From Brachionus plicatilis (taxonomy: Eukaryota; Rotifera; Eurotatoria; Ploima; Brachionidae): a stretch of DNA of 64,000 nt. The notes below the pieces were generated by a model. That model was not told where the DNA came from, made no database searches, and saw nothing but the letters and a program-made list of their open reading frames with translations. The stretch is taken from positions 625,688 through 689,687 of the forward strand of contig QEOQ01000316.1 of the NCBI GenBank assembly GCA_010279815.1. The letters are read 5' to 3'. Every line of letters begins with the position of its first letter. Position 1 is the stretch's first letter. Positions 1 through 10,800 of this stretch are shown here, piece by piece. The translations under genes were made by a program, and so were the position numbers.

Positions 1-1540
1 AAACATTTTAAAGAAAAATTTTTAGAATAATAGGAAAATTTTTTTAGATTAAGATATAAATTTGGGCTTTATTTTTTGGAAAATATTCTAAATTCAGAGT
101 ATTTTCTAGCTAATTAAAGATTTTTTTCTTAAATTTTTTTTATTCTTATTTTTATTTTTTTTTTAAATTGCTTAAAGAAGCACATTTATATTGTAAAAAC
201 GCTAAAATTTTAACCATCGTCTTTGCAACACTTTTCAAGGGCTTTTTAAAATAAAAAAAATTATTTTTTAAATTATTAAAGAAAAAATAATTAGAAAATT
301 TTTCATAAATTTGTAATTTAAATATTCGAACCATCAGGGAAAGTAATCCTAAATTAAATACTGCTCAAATGTAAAACACTAAAAGCTACAATGAGGTAAA
401 AACAATGAGAATAATAAAATGTAAAAATCTTTTTTGTACTTTTTGTACTTTGTGGTAAATTTAATTTTTTGACGCTGTTCCGTAATAAACTTTCTTAACT
501 TTTTGACTTTTTGAAAAATAGTTTAAGAATTAATTTTCATTTTAAGTAATATTTCTCTAACTGACATGTTTTGTGAAGTTCAGAATAAAAGAACAGAACT
601 AAGTTTAAAAAAATTAAATAAATTTTTTTCAAAAAGTTTAAAATTAATTAAGTGAATGCAGAATGGTCTGTAAAAGTCTGTTAATGATTTGCAAAATCTC
701 TGCAAAATGCCCTAGGCTCGATAATATTGAAATTTAATTTCTGCTAAACTCTGCAAATTTAGCAGACCTTGATATTTGATGCAACTTTGAATGTTGCGCA
801 ATGTTGCATTTACAGAATTAAGTTTAAACATTTAGAAAAAAAGTTATTCAATTTTTTTTACATTTTTTTCTGTTCTATTTATCATTTTGTACTGAATTTC
901 ACAAAACTTAAATGACAACAAGCCTGAAACTCTGTGCAAGTGTTCCGCCGAGACCCCGTTTAATTTTTAATATTATGAATTTTAATTGGATTAAAATAAA
1001 TTAAAATTCTGACAGTGTTACAAAATTCAAATAAACATTGAACAAAACAAACATTAAACATTTCTTTCTAAAAAAAAAGAAAATAAAGGAAAAAAAGGAA
1101 AATTTTAATATAAAAAAAAAATTCAAAAAATCTTTCATTTTCATCGTGGAATTTTAGAGAAAATGGACTTGCTTCTTGATCTCTGATTTAAAGTGTTTTC
1201 CATCATACTGTATAAATTAAAAAATGATTCTTAATTTTTTTTTGATCTTAAGAACTAAAAAAGCCTATTTCTTCTTAAAACTTTTTAAAGGTAATTAAAT
1301 TTTATATCCTCAAATTTCATTTTTCAATTTTTCATTATTTTCAAAAAATAAATTAAAAAAATATTTGTTAGTATTAAAGTTTTCACAATCAACTTAATAA
1401 TTTTGAAATATTATATTTCAATCTTACACATCTAATGAAATAAATTTTTAAAAGAAAAAAAAGTTTACCATAAAGGGGGTCATCTAGTTTTCTTTATTTT
1501 ATAAAGATAAGAAATAATCATTTTTATTTTAATTGTCAAT

Positions 1541-2131
1541 GATGCTCTATTTTCAACAAATAATTGTAACATCCCTTGTACCCCTTGTACCTTGAATAAA
1601 GATTTAAAAGTTTAATCTTCTTTTAAATTTATTTAATAGAATTAAACTTTATTAATTAATAATAAAATTTATTATTTTTATTTTTTTGGATGATGAAAGA
1701 AAAGAAAAAAAACGATGATAAAATTTGCGTAAATGTGCTGCTAGAGTTATCAAAAGACGATTTTATTCGACTTTTTTTAGTGACTTGGACTTTTTTTTGG
1801 GACTTATTAAATCTGATTAAATCTAATATTTCGGTTTGATGACATCTTTAAGTTTAGTATCAAAAAAAATCAGATTTATATATATTATCTATATAATCAG
1901 GCCTAGAATCGTCTTTTAATAACTCTAGCAGCACATTTACGCAAATTTTATCATCGTTTTTTTTCTTTTCTTTCATCATCCAAAAAAATAATAAAAATAA
2001 TAAATTTTATTATTAATTAATAAAGTTTAATTCTATTGAATAAATTTAAAAGAAGATTAATATTTTAAATTTTTAGTCAAGGTACAAGGGGTACAAGGGA
2101 TGTTACAATTATTTGTTGAAAATAGAGCATC
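1541..2131. repeat. Long foldback (inverted repeat, ~225-bp arms)
   Basis: The stretch from about 1541 to 1764 reappears as its reverse complement at about 1906-2131, separated by a loop of roughly 140 bp. The outer tips read GATGCTCTATTTTCAACAAA and its complement. The arms differ only by scattered substitutions and small indels. Inside the arms, 1743-1925 begins AGAGTTATCAAAAGAC and ends GTCTTTTAATAACTCT, a diverged version of the termini of the small inverted-repeat elements at 7329 and 7988. The loop also contains the GACTTGGACTT motif of that family. Confidence 0.85.
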
Positions 2132-2214
2132 AAAGTCTTTGGTCAGACTTTTGAAAAAAAAAAAAGTGCGGACTTGGACTTTACTTGAGACTTGTGTGGC
2201 TTTTAAACAACTCT
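2131..2214 (+). repeat. One end of the AGAGTTGTTT inverted-repeat element family
   Basis: The run of GACTTGGACTT, ACTTGAGACTTGTG and TTTTAAACAACTCT matches the right terminus of the complete elements at 7988-8274 and 7329-7461. No matching left terminus directly adjoins it, so it is either a half element or the outer end of an element rearranged together with the foldback at 1541-2131. Confidence 0.55.
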
Positions 2215-2515
2215 CGATTTAATTAACAAAATTGCATCAAATATTAAATAATTTTTAATTAAAAATTTTTTCTATTTTTTTACAATGATTTGATTTACAA
2301 ATATTTGAATAAATTACTATTTTGTATAACTATTGTCGATTTTTCCACTATCTGAAAAGACTAATATTTGGAAACTATTATATTAAAACTAGTATAGTCT
2401 TCCGATAAAACTGTGCGAAAAAAGTTAAAAAAAAAATTGCTAAAAACTTTTTATTAAAAAGAAGATTATGATAAAAAATATTTAAAATACATAATTTGAT
2501 TTTCTTTATTTTAAG

Positions 2516-2597
2516 GCTGCGATGGCCGAGTGGTTAAGGCGACAGACTTGAAATCTGTTGGGTTATTCCCGCACAGGTTCAAATCCTGTTCGCAGCG
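2516..2597 (+). tRNA. tRNA-Ser (anticodon TGA)
   Basis: The 7-bp acceptor stem is GCTGCGA with TCGCAGC, plus discriminator G. The anticodon loop CTTGAAA carries TGA at 2549-2551. The long variable arm is that of a class II (serine) tRNA. The T loop GTTCAAATC is the internal B box and TGGCCGAGTGG the A box. There is no intron. The gene sits about 45 bp beyond the 3' end of the minus-strand chitinase at 2643-4205. Confidence 0.96.
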
Positions 2598-2642
2598 AAT
2601 TTTTTCAAAATTCAAAATAAATTATTAAAATAAAAATGTATT

Positions 2643-4205
2643 TTAGCATTCAGCAAACTCTTCAAAATTACATGCAATTATATTTTTGTCAAATAGAGTT
2701 CCTTCAGGACACCGGAACATTTTTACTTTGAAACTGGATGTTTTTGTCTGTTCACAAGTAAAATAATGTTGGCATCCATCTTTTAGGTCAATGTAAATGC
2801 CGTCACCATTCACACAATGATTAATCATTTTTTTCCTAGGTTTTATATTTTTTTTCGATAAGTACAAATTTTTTGTTGTCTTAACCATTGGATATTTGCC
2901 TTTTTTGCAAAAAGAACCAGAAAAGTCGTCCATATCCATGGACCAAAACATTATACCACCCAGTTTTTTTTCTGATAAATATTTAATTTTTTCTCTCAAA
3001 CTCCGATAGTTCTCATAGCCTACAAATTGATTGTCTTTGAATGCAAATGGAACTTTGTGCTCATCATCCCACGTAGTATTCCAGTTTTCTTTGAATCTGT
3101 CACATATTTCATAATATGCCAAAGTTCCATTATCTTTGGTGTACTGAAAAAATTTCCTTTATTTAGAATAATTAGAATTGAAGAAAAAATTACTTTTCCT
3201 GCATGTCCACCGCCAATCGCTGCAGATCCAAATTTTACTTTATCTTCTTCCTCTAGTGTGTACGACTTTCCGTAGCAAGCAAAACCAAGATTTATTTTTT
3301 CTGATGGAAATCCATTATCTAGATAATAGCTTATCGTATAATTAACATTGTACTGCTGTTGTTCTTGATCCTCGGACATTCGAGAATACAAAGGTGCTAC
3401 ATGACCAGTAGAATTTTCCCAAGAACCATGATAGTCATATGTCATTACATTTAGAAAATCAATGTATCTTTATTTTAATTAAATTCAAAATTAAAATAAT
3501 TTTAAAATAATTCCAAAAAGTGTTTGATTATTAAATTAATTAATTGTTAAATACTTTAAATATTCTTAAAAAAATTATTATTACTTTGAAATAAATGATA
3601 ATTCATATGAACTTTCAATATTTTCCTTGCTTGCAGCAACCGCAGCTGTTAGCAATAAATTTTTTTCTTCGAATTTTTTTTTCAAAATCTAGTTTAATTA
3701 TTAAAAAAATTTCTTTAATCAAATTTAAAGAGCAAGTTACCATAAGAAGTTTATTAAAGCCATCTTTATGCCCGACAGGATATTCCCAATCAATGTCAAG
3801 TCCATCAAATTTTCTCTCTAGTAAAAATTCGATTGAATTGTTGGCAAACTGTTCCAATCTAAAATCATCATACACAATTTTCTCAAAATTTTTATTATCA
3901 AAATTAGCTCCCCCCACAGCTATGAGCACCTTTAGCCGAGGGTTTTTAATTTTTAAATTAGTTGTACGTTCGTACATACCAATCATTGACTCTGAACTTT
4001 CGTCGTTCCATTCTATGGGTACCAATTTAGTTCCATTTACTTTAACAAATGAGTAAATAATATGGGTACAGAGAAATGGATCTATATCTTCTGGAGTGAA
4101 TCGAGCTGAATCTGATCTATATTGAGACCAATTTGTAGTGTAGCAGATGATGCGCTTAGCATTAGTGAAATGAAATAAAAGTGTGACGATTATAAATGAT
4201 AGCAT
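2643..4205 (-). CDS. Secreted GH18 chitinase with C-terminal peritrophin-A domain (copy A)
   Basis: Four exons on the minus strand fit frame and GT-AG rules: 4205-3741, 3688-3585, 3467-3194 and 3143-2643 (stop TAA). The start at 4205 opens a signal peptide (MLSFIIVTLLFHFTNA); an upstream in-frame ATG at 4262 would add 19 residues. The GH18 barrel carries the complete catalytic motif DGLDIDWE, so endochitinase activity is expected. It then has the TYDYHGSW strand, the FWSMDMDDFSG strand and a CBM14/peritrophin-A domain with six cysteines. It lacks two introns that copies B and C share (after the WEYP strand, and within TYDYHG). The usual tryptophan after LAVGG is alanine here (AVGGANF). Likely acts outside the cell on chitin of eggshell, cuticle or food. 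Confidence 0.9.
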
Positions 4206-4751
4206 TTTTAAATTAAATAATGATAAAAAATTCTTAATTTTATAAAAAAAAATTGTACGCATAAAAAAGACCTCTTATCGTTTATTCATTTAAAAATAAA
4301 AAAATGTCCATAAAAATATAAAAATGTAAATTTTAAAATTTTTGTTTATTTTTTTAAATTTTTAACACAAAAATTAACAAAAACAATTAATTCAGTAAAA
4401 AAAAAAACCTTAAATGATAAGCATAGCCTTATGTGACAAAAAGTGTTTAGAATGCTCAATTCTCAATTAACCAACAATTTTTTGATTGTTCGGATAAATA
4501 AAACTTAAAATGATAAAAAATTTATTTTTGCTTTTGAGGGCTTACAATCACCAATGTGTGTTCTTCTGATAAAATAATAAAAGTGAATCAATTGTTAAAT
4601 TTTAAATTTTTATTTAAATTAATCTTTAAAATTTTAATAAAATTGTCTAAATTAAAAATAATTTTTGATTATCTCTTGAATTTTCTAAGTAAGATTGGAA
4701 TTTTTGGAAAGTTTGTAATTTTAAAAACAAATTTTCACAGTTTATTAATAT
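4206..4751. other. AT-rich spacer between chitinase A and tRNA-Asn
   Basis: Upstream region of chitinase A (minus). A frame at 4556-4774 runs into the tRNA and is judged chance. Nothing else recognisable. Confidence 0.5.
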
Positions 4752-4771
4752 GTCTCTATGGCGCAATCGGC

Positions 4772-4808
<37 letters not shown>

Positions 4809-4825
4809 GAATCCACCTAGGGACG
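4752..4825 (+). tRNA. tRNA-Asn (anticodon GTT)
   Basis: Cloverleaf of 74 nt. Acceptor GTCTCTA pairs with TAGGGAC (one G-U pair), the anticodon GTT is at 4786-4788 in loop CTGTTAA, A box TGGCGCAATCGG, B box GGTTCGAATCC. A T-run follows within 3 nt, as expected for Pol III termination. The sequence is identical to the four other tRNA-Asn genes in the window (13722, 45396, 54580, 61421). It lies about 575 bp upstream of chitinase B. Confidence 0.97.
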
Positions 4826-5400
4826 AATTTTTTTCAAAAAAAATAAAATTTTTTCATGAATTATACTGATTTTTTGCCCGTTTTTGCACTTTTATTTTTT
4901 AAATTTTTGACTTTGTTTATCAAAATTATAGAGGAATAATAAAGAAAATAAAAATAAAAATTTTTGAATCAAAATCCAAACTTTCTTTGATATAAACCCT
5001 AACCCTAAGCATTGTTGTTTTATAATTTCAACATTTTCAAAAATAAACAAAAAGTCTGTAATCATAAACAAGGATCAGTCTTAGCGTGTATCTATTTATT
5101 TATCTAGACCAATTAGTTCTTTTAGACTAAATAATACCGAAAATAAAATCTAATCAATTTTATTAAATAACTTTTTTATTTTCATTAAGTAAAATATTGT
5201 TCTTTTCAAGAATGTATCAATTTAAGAAGAAAATCAATGATTAATTTGAAATGATATTAAGTAATCAAAAAATGAAGATAATTTCATCTTTTTTTTAAAA
5301 GAATTATTGATCTTTCTAGTTATTCAGCTCTTAATAAAGCGGATTAAGGATTATAATAATATTGAATATAAATTTAGATAAAAAACTCGCTAATTTAATA
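4826..5400. other. AT-rich spacer upstream of chitinase B
   Basis: Presumed promoter region of the plus-strand chitinase at 5401. It contains an isolated CCCTAACCCTAA at about 4997, too short to be called telomeric. No other structure recognised. Confidence 0.4.
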
Positions 5401-7125
5401 ATGAGATTAATTCTTGCAATTCTTTTTTTTGGCTTGGACATTATTTATTGTGAGCAGAGAGTGGTATGTTATTTTACGAACTGGGCTCAATATCGTTCAG
5501 GCATCGGGGCCTTTCAACCCGAAAATATTGATCCATTTCTATGCACACACATTCTTTTTTCCTTTGCCAAAGTTCTCAACAACAAATTGGAGCCATATGA
5601 ATGGAATGATGATTCAACTGAATGGTCCAGAGGCCTCTACGAAAGAACAAACGAACTGAGAAAAATAAATCCAAATTTAAAAGTAATGCTTGCTGTTGGT
5701 GGATGGACAATGGGTACTATTCCATTTATTAGCATTGTTTCAAGCGATGCAAAAATTCAAAGTTTTGTTGATTCCACAGTCCTCTATTTGAAAGATAGAG
5801 ATTTTGATGGACTTGATATAGTTTGGGAATATCCTGGTTTTTCTTTTATTTTATTTTTTAAAAAAGATAAATTAATTTTTTTAAAGGCTATAAAACCCAA
5901 TTTACGAAATTAATCAAAGTAAGAAAAAAATTAATTAAATTTAATTCAAATTTTAAAATATCTAGGCCCTAAAAAGTCGATTTTTGAGCGAAAATCTATT
6001 GCTTAGTGCAGCAACAGCCGCTACTAAGATTACAATTGATGCTTCTTATGATCTACATGAATTATCCAAGTACTTGATTTAATTTTGAAATCAAAATTTA
6101 ATTTTTTTTTCCAAGTCACATTGATTTTCTGAACATAATGACCTATGTATATTTTCAATAAATTTTTCTAAATTTTCATTTCTTTAATTTTAATTTATTT
6201 AAAAGGATTACCATGGTTCTTGGGATTCCAAGACTGGTCACAACGCTCCATTGTATGCTCGATCAACTGATAATGGCGCTAAAGCTACATTTAATGCTGA
6301 TTTCACCATTTCATATTACATCCAAATGGGCTTTGCACCAGAAAAGATAAACCTCGGTTTGCCTGTTTATGGACGATCATTTACTCTGTCAAATCCAGAC
6401 CAAAATTCAGTCGATTCGTCAGTTTCTGGACCAGGAGTAGCCCAAACAGTAGGGAACAAAACTTATCTAAAATAAAATATATTAATTAAAATTTAAGTTC
6501 ACCCAAGAGGTAGGCTTTTTAGCCTATTATGAAATATGCTCAAAGCATGGGACCAGAGTTCGTGATTTAGAGAGTAAAGTACCATACATGTACTATAACA
6601 ATCAATGGATTTCATATGATGATCCTGAGAGCTTTAAAAATAAAGCTAGCTATGCCAAAGTTAAAAATCTCGGAGGTATCATGTTTTGGGTATGATGGTC
6701 ACAAAATCTTCAAACTTCATAAAAAAATTAAATTTTTTTAGGCTGTTGATCTGGATGATTTTTCTGGTTCAGTGTGTGATCAGGGCAAATATCCACTGAT
6801 TAGCTCAGCTAAAGCTAATTTCTTTTCATCTTCACCTTCTATCATGATACTCAACAATATAAAAACCACCTCAAAATCTACTATTTCAAAGTCAGCATCT
6901 ACCACTGCTGCAAATTTTGAAAATATTGTTCACTCAAATGAAATAATTTGCTATAACAAAGATGGATATTACCCTGACGTCAAATTTGGTTGTCGAAGAT
7001 TTTATATATGTAGTTTTTCGGGCACGAAATATCAAAGGATAGATTACATAAATTGTCCTATAGGAACACTATTTGACAAAAACTTAAATGTTTGTAATCA
7101 TCAAAATTTGGTCAAATGTGGTTAA
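5401..7125 (+). CDS. GH18 chitinase-like protein with altered catalytic motif and peritrophin-A domain (copy B)
   Basis: Seven exons join in frame: 5401-5836, 5887-5918, 5966-6069, 6116-6146, 6206-6448, 6498-6689 and 6742-7125. The donor at 6449 was chosen by alignment to copy C. The start at 5401 gives a signal peptide (MRLILAILFFGLDIIYC). The barrel is otherwise complete, but the active-site segment reads DGLDIVWE: GTT (Val) stands where the family has the second catalytic Asp, two residues before the proton-donor Glu. In GH18 enzymes that Asp orients the substrate N-acetyl group, so strongly reduced or absent hydrolysis is expected and a chitin-binding (chitolectin-like) role is possible. 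The C-terminus is a six-cysteine CBM14 domain. Copy B has one intron (after MFW) that A and C lack. Splice sites look intact, so this is not an obvious pseudogene. Confidence 0.88.
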
Positions 7126-7328
7126 AAAATTTTGGTCATTTTTGACATGAATTGAAATTTTTATTAAAATTTTTGCTTTATTTGATTTTTAGAATTTTTA
7201 TTCAATAATAAATATTCGATTTATTTAATTAAATAATTATTTTAAAATTTCATCACAAAATTACCTTTTCAAGAAAAAAAAAAGCATAAAGTCAAAATTT
7301 TTAGATATTATTTTCTGACATTTTAACT

Positions 7329-7461
7329 AGAGTTGATTTAAAGTCAAAGTCATTAAAATTAAAATCCAAGTCCGGACTTTAAAATATTTTTTTTAATGAC
7401 TTAAAAAAATAAAATTCAGGGCTTGGACTTGACTTAAGACTAGTGACTTTTAAAAAACTCT
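7329..7461. mobile_element. Small inverted-repeat element, family 1 (133 bp)
   Basis: Termini AGAGTTGATTTAAAGTC and GACTTTTAAAAAACTCT are near-perfect inverted repeats. Next inward both sides carry AAGTCCGGACTT-type motifs. The flanking decamers CATTTTAACT and GATTTTAGCT match at 8 of 10 positions, consistent with a decayed 10-bp target duplication. There is no coding capacity, so it is non-autonomous. Confidence 0.75.
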
Positions 7462-7987
7462 GATTTTAGCTCAAAAGAATATTCAAACTTTTTGTTAAAA
7501 ATGTTCATTTTAATTAGCTTACTGGATACTAGATCAAATTAAATTTTTCAAATTTGAATAGAACAATTTTAAATGCGTGATTAAATTTCATCGCAGATTT
7601 TTATTTTTTTATGACATTTCGAAGCTTTATTTTAAAATTTTTGAAAAAGGATTGTAATTTGTAAAAAATGCATTAAATTTAATTGCACATTTAAAATGTT
7701 TTGATCAAATTTGAAAAATGAAATTTAATCAAAAATTTTATTTTGCCATAAAGAGGACATTCAAGTTCTTTAACAAACACATGTTCAAGAAACTATACCC
7801 AACATTTGTGAGGCAGATCAAAAATTTACATCAGCAGCGTCTGCAGACAAGGATGCAAAGTTAGAAAGTGTACAACACAAAGCAACGAAGATGCTTGAAG
7901 AATTAAAAGGAAAAAATTATTATGAACGATTAAGGATCTTGGTGATTACGGACCTGGAAAGCAAAAGTAAAAGAGGGGATTTAATAC

Positions 7988-8274
7988 AGAGTTGTTTAAA
8001 AGTCCCAAAAAAAAAGTCCTAGTCCAGAATTTTTTTTTTAAAATTTTTTAGATCAGGCTTCATATCGAATATATCATATCAAAAAATTTATATACTCTTG
8101 GGTTGTCTAATGCAATAGATTTGCCATATATCAGAATTTTGCTGCAATTTTAGCATAAATTTCTTCTTCAGTATTCAAAACTTTAAAACCTGGACTTGAA
8201 CTTTTGAATGAAAATTTAAAAAAAAAAGTCCGGACTTGGACTTGACTTGAGACTTGTGACTTGTAAACAACTCT
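7988..8274. mobile_element. Small inverted-repeat element, family 1 (287 bp) with 10-bp target duplication
   Basis: The ends are AGAGTTGTTTA and TAAACAACTCT, exact inverted repeats of 11 bp followed inward by AAAGTC/GACTT motifs. It is flanked on both sides by GATTTAATAC (7978-7987 and 8275-8284). Removing the element plus one copy restores an open LINE reading (DLIQ-IYK) across the site. The interior is AT-rich and non-coding. The target-duplication length (10 bp) and terminal structure are closest to Mutator-like elements, but no transposase was found in the window. Confidence 0.9.
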
Positions 8275-8386
8275 GATTTAATACAAATATATAAATTAGT
8301 CAACGGACTAGAAGAGGTGGATAAAGGATTTAAGAGGAGAAATAGCGGAAATAGATCACTCACATTCCAGTTAGTTAGATAAATGG

Positions 8387-8753
8387 GGAATTGTGAATTT
8401 TGGTACAAAAAACAATAACAAAATATAAAAAATGCCAAAGCGTAAGTTCTGAAGGACCAAAACATGTTTTGTAAATTGTAGCAACTGGGACATCCTTTGT
8501 ACCACCAATATACTAATTCTGAAAAACTCTTCATTAAATCTGTGAAACTCAGAAATAGTAAATTTGGGATAGTAAATTGGATTTTTAATATAATGTAATG
8601 ATTACATTATATTAAAAATCCAATTTAACTTTAAGTGGAACAAAGGATGTATCAGTTGCTACAACTTACAGAACATGTTTTGGTCCTTCAAAACTTAAGC
8701 TTTGGCATTTTTAGTATTTGGTTTTTGTTTTTTGTACCAAAATTCACAATGCC
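8387..8753. mobile_element. Foldback-type element, family 2 (367 bp) with 9-bp target duplication
   Basis: The ends GGAATTGTGAATTTTGGTAC and the complement of GGCATTGTGAATTTTGG continue as long inverted arms (GGACCAAAACATGTT and AGTTGTAGCAACT blocks on both sides). The centre is a palindrome around 8574-8624 (GGATTTTTAATATAATGTAA and its complement). It is flanked by GATAAATGG at 8378-8386 and 8754-8762. A second copy is at 19410-19685. Non-coding. Confidence 0.88.
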
Positions 8754-8959
8754 GATAAATGGGTAGAGGCAGATTCTTGACCAACAGAACTGCCACCACC
8801 CGGAATTTACTACCAGCCACGGCAATGAACGCCAACAATGTAAGTGAACAATTTTAAGGCTGCTCTTAAAAACCACATGATAGCAGGCCGATTGAGTAGA
8901 CCGGTATATCAAACCTAAATTTAATAAAGTCAGATAAGGCACCAACTGATATAGTGCAG

Positions 8960-10186
8960 CCTTATAAACTGCACTCCGCATATGTGTCACAGCTGCTAAT
9001 ACTAATTAACTTAGTCCTAAATAACAACGTATTTAAAAGTTCTGACAATTTCTATAAACAAGTGGTTGGAATAGCTATGGGTTCAAAATGTCCTTCAATT
9101 GCAAACTTATTTCTTTCTATGGAACCCGTACCTCAGGAAGGATATAAATACCCTTGAAAAAGTTCAGAGGAGAGTAACGAGAGTCCCCACTGCCTTGAAA
9201 GGCATGGAGTACGAGAACAGACTTGAGAGGATGGGTCTTACATCTTTGGAGACAAGACGACAACGTGGTGACTTAATTCAACTATACAAAGTCAGCAGAG
9301 GCAAAGATGACATAACGTGGCACAACGAGCCAAATTGGTCGGCTCCGAGAGACACGAAGAGAAGTCAACTACGGCGTGAGATCGTGGCATCTTGTCAGCA
9401 AAGACACAACTTCTTCATCAATCGAATAGCTAATGAATGGAACGAACTGCCAGACGACATAGTCGCAACTGAGACCGTGGACTCCTTTAAAATCAAATAC
9501 GACCATTATCAATTAAGACGACCGCTTTGAGGGGCATCCCTGCGAGTTATCTCGCCACGCGGTCTTACTACTATTACTACTACTATTTATGAAACAAAAT
9601 GGTTAGCAATAAATTTACCACTTCATTATTCAAGATTCATAGATGATATTTTTATAATATCAGTAAATGGAATTTCTAACCAAGAATCAGCTTTTGGTAA
9701 TTGAAGCTTAATATTATTAAAAGTAATCCAGTGATTTTTCTAGATTTAAATATATATTTTGATATGATCACTTGTAAACTGAATTTTAGTTTATATATAA
9801 AACCAACAAATACTTTTTGCTTTTTACTCTTTTCATCAAATCATCCTGAATTTATATTTGATAATATTCCAAAATCTATTTTTATTAGAGTAAGAAGAAT
9901 TTGTTCATCTTTAATAGATTATTTATCATTTGCTAGACTCTATACATTTGAGTTAGTTAAAAGAGGATATTCCTTTAAAATTGTTTGTTCTCAATTACGA
10001 ATGGTTAGTAATATCCCTAGGAAAGACTTAATTCCATATAAGAAAAAGAAAAAATTTGTAAATCAAAACAATATTTATCTTTGCATTGAATATGATAGGA
10101 ATATAATAAATTTAAAAAGCTTAATTAAAAATGTTTGGAATCACTCTTTTAAAGATCATCCTGTATTAAAAAATGGCGTGTGCTAA
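8960..10186 (+). pseudogene. Penelope-like element reverse transcriptase (broken)
   Basis: The segment 8985-9120 encodes FYKQVVGIAMGSKC and IANLFLS, the Penelope RT motif resembling YxQxxGxxMGSPxSP. After the LINE insertion at 9123-9589 the frame continues with YETKWLA and the catalytic FIDDIFII near 9640, a frameshift near 9700, then FLDLNIYF, YIKPTNTF and IRVRRICSS, all typical of the Penelope thumb/C-terminal region. The N-terminal fingers are missing (5' truncation). Not functional. Confidence 0.85.
9123..9589 (+). mobile_element. 5'-truncated LINE 3' end inserted in the Penelope RT
   Basis: It encodes the extreme C-terminus of a non-LTR RT: YLRKDINTLEKVQRR, LTSLETRRQRGDLIQLYK and FFINRIANEWNELP are readable, ending at a TGA near 9530. 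A short 3' UTR and a (TACTAC)n-like tail follow (about 9566-9589). Its base composition is visibly richer in GC than the surroundings. Penelope coding sequence stops at 9122 and resumes at 9590; CTAT occurs at both junctions and may be a short target duplication. Confidence 0.82.
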
Positions 10187-10800
10187 TTCATTAACTAAAA
10201 TTACTGATTTTTAACCAATTTTACTAGATGAATATAAAAATGACTTACATTTCATAAAATTGCTTAATTAATTTAAAAATGTGAATTTATTTTAAAAATC
10301 AAGTTTGATGCTAGTTTTTTCAATATTTAATTAAATTTAAAAAAAAAAATTTTATTTAACTTTTTTAAAAATTTTAATCTATACTTTGTCTCTATATGAA
10401 CTAAATTGTAATAAGCAAAGAATTATTGAGATCTTAATTAGAAACCAGATTACAGAACTCACATTTTTCATCAAAATTCATACCATAATATTCTTATTTA
10501 TACAAATATTGTTCTAATTCAAAAAAAAATAATCTAATTGTACAAAACATGCTTCTCTGGCTTAAAAAGATGCTCAAAATCGAGTTAAACGTCTATCTGC
10601 TGATTTTTAGTTTTTTTAAAGTAAAATTATGCTTAATTTATAATTTTAATACGATTTAAAAAAATTAATAAGAATAATATCAGTTATGCAAATTTAGGAA
10701 AAAAAAATTTTTTCTAGTAATTTTAGTTAAAGTTTCAGTAATTTTAGTTAAAAAATAATAAATCGCCTTAAAAAATGCTCAATTATTAGTTCTTAATAAG

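Larger units (their letters stand above)
1..2515. other. AT-rich spacer before tRNA-Ser
   Basis: No protein-coding frame resembling a known family is seen. Homopolymer A/T runs dominate. The one clear structure is the foldback at 1541-2131, followed by an inverted-repeat-element end at 2131-2214; both are listed separately. Confidence 0.6.
7808..8950 (+). pseudogene. LINE reverse-transcriptase C-terminal fragment split by two small elements
   Basis: The translation of 7850-7987 resembles the region after the RT palm in CR1/Jockey-type non-LTR elements (VQHKATKMLEELKG, then YYERL and KRGDLIQ). It resumes after the element at 7988-8274 with IYKLVNGLEEVDKGF and again after the element at 8387-8753 with a degraded version of the usual FFxNR...WNxLP segment. 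The fragment is 5'-truncated and contains stops. It gives a useful relative chronology: the LINE came first and both small elements later. Confidence 0.75.

Noticed and set aside
152..334. Phe/Lys/Asn-rich open frame
   Set aside because: Composition is that of random A/T-rich DNA; the same holds for most frames under 90 codons in spacers.
4556..4774. Open frame running into tRNA-Asn
   Set aside because: It ends inside the tRNA and is Leu/Ile/Lys-rich by composition only.
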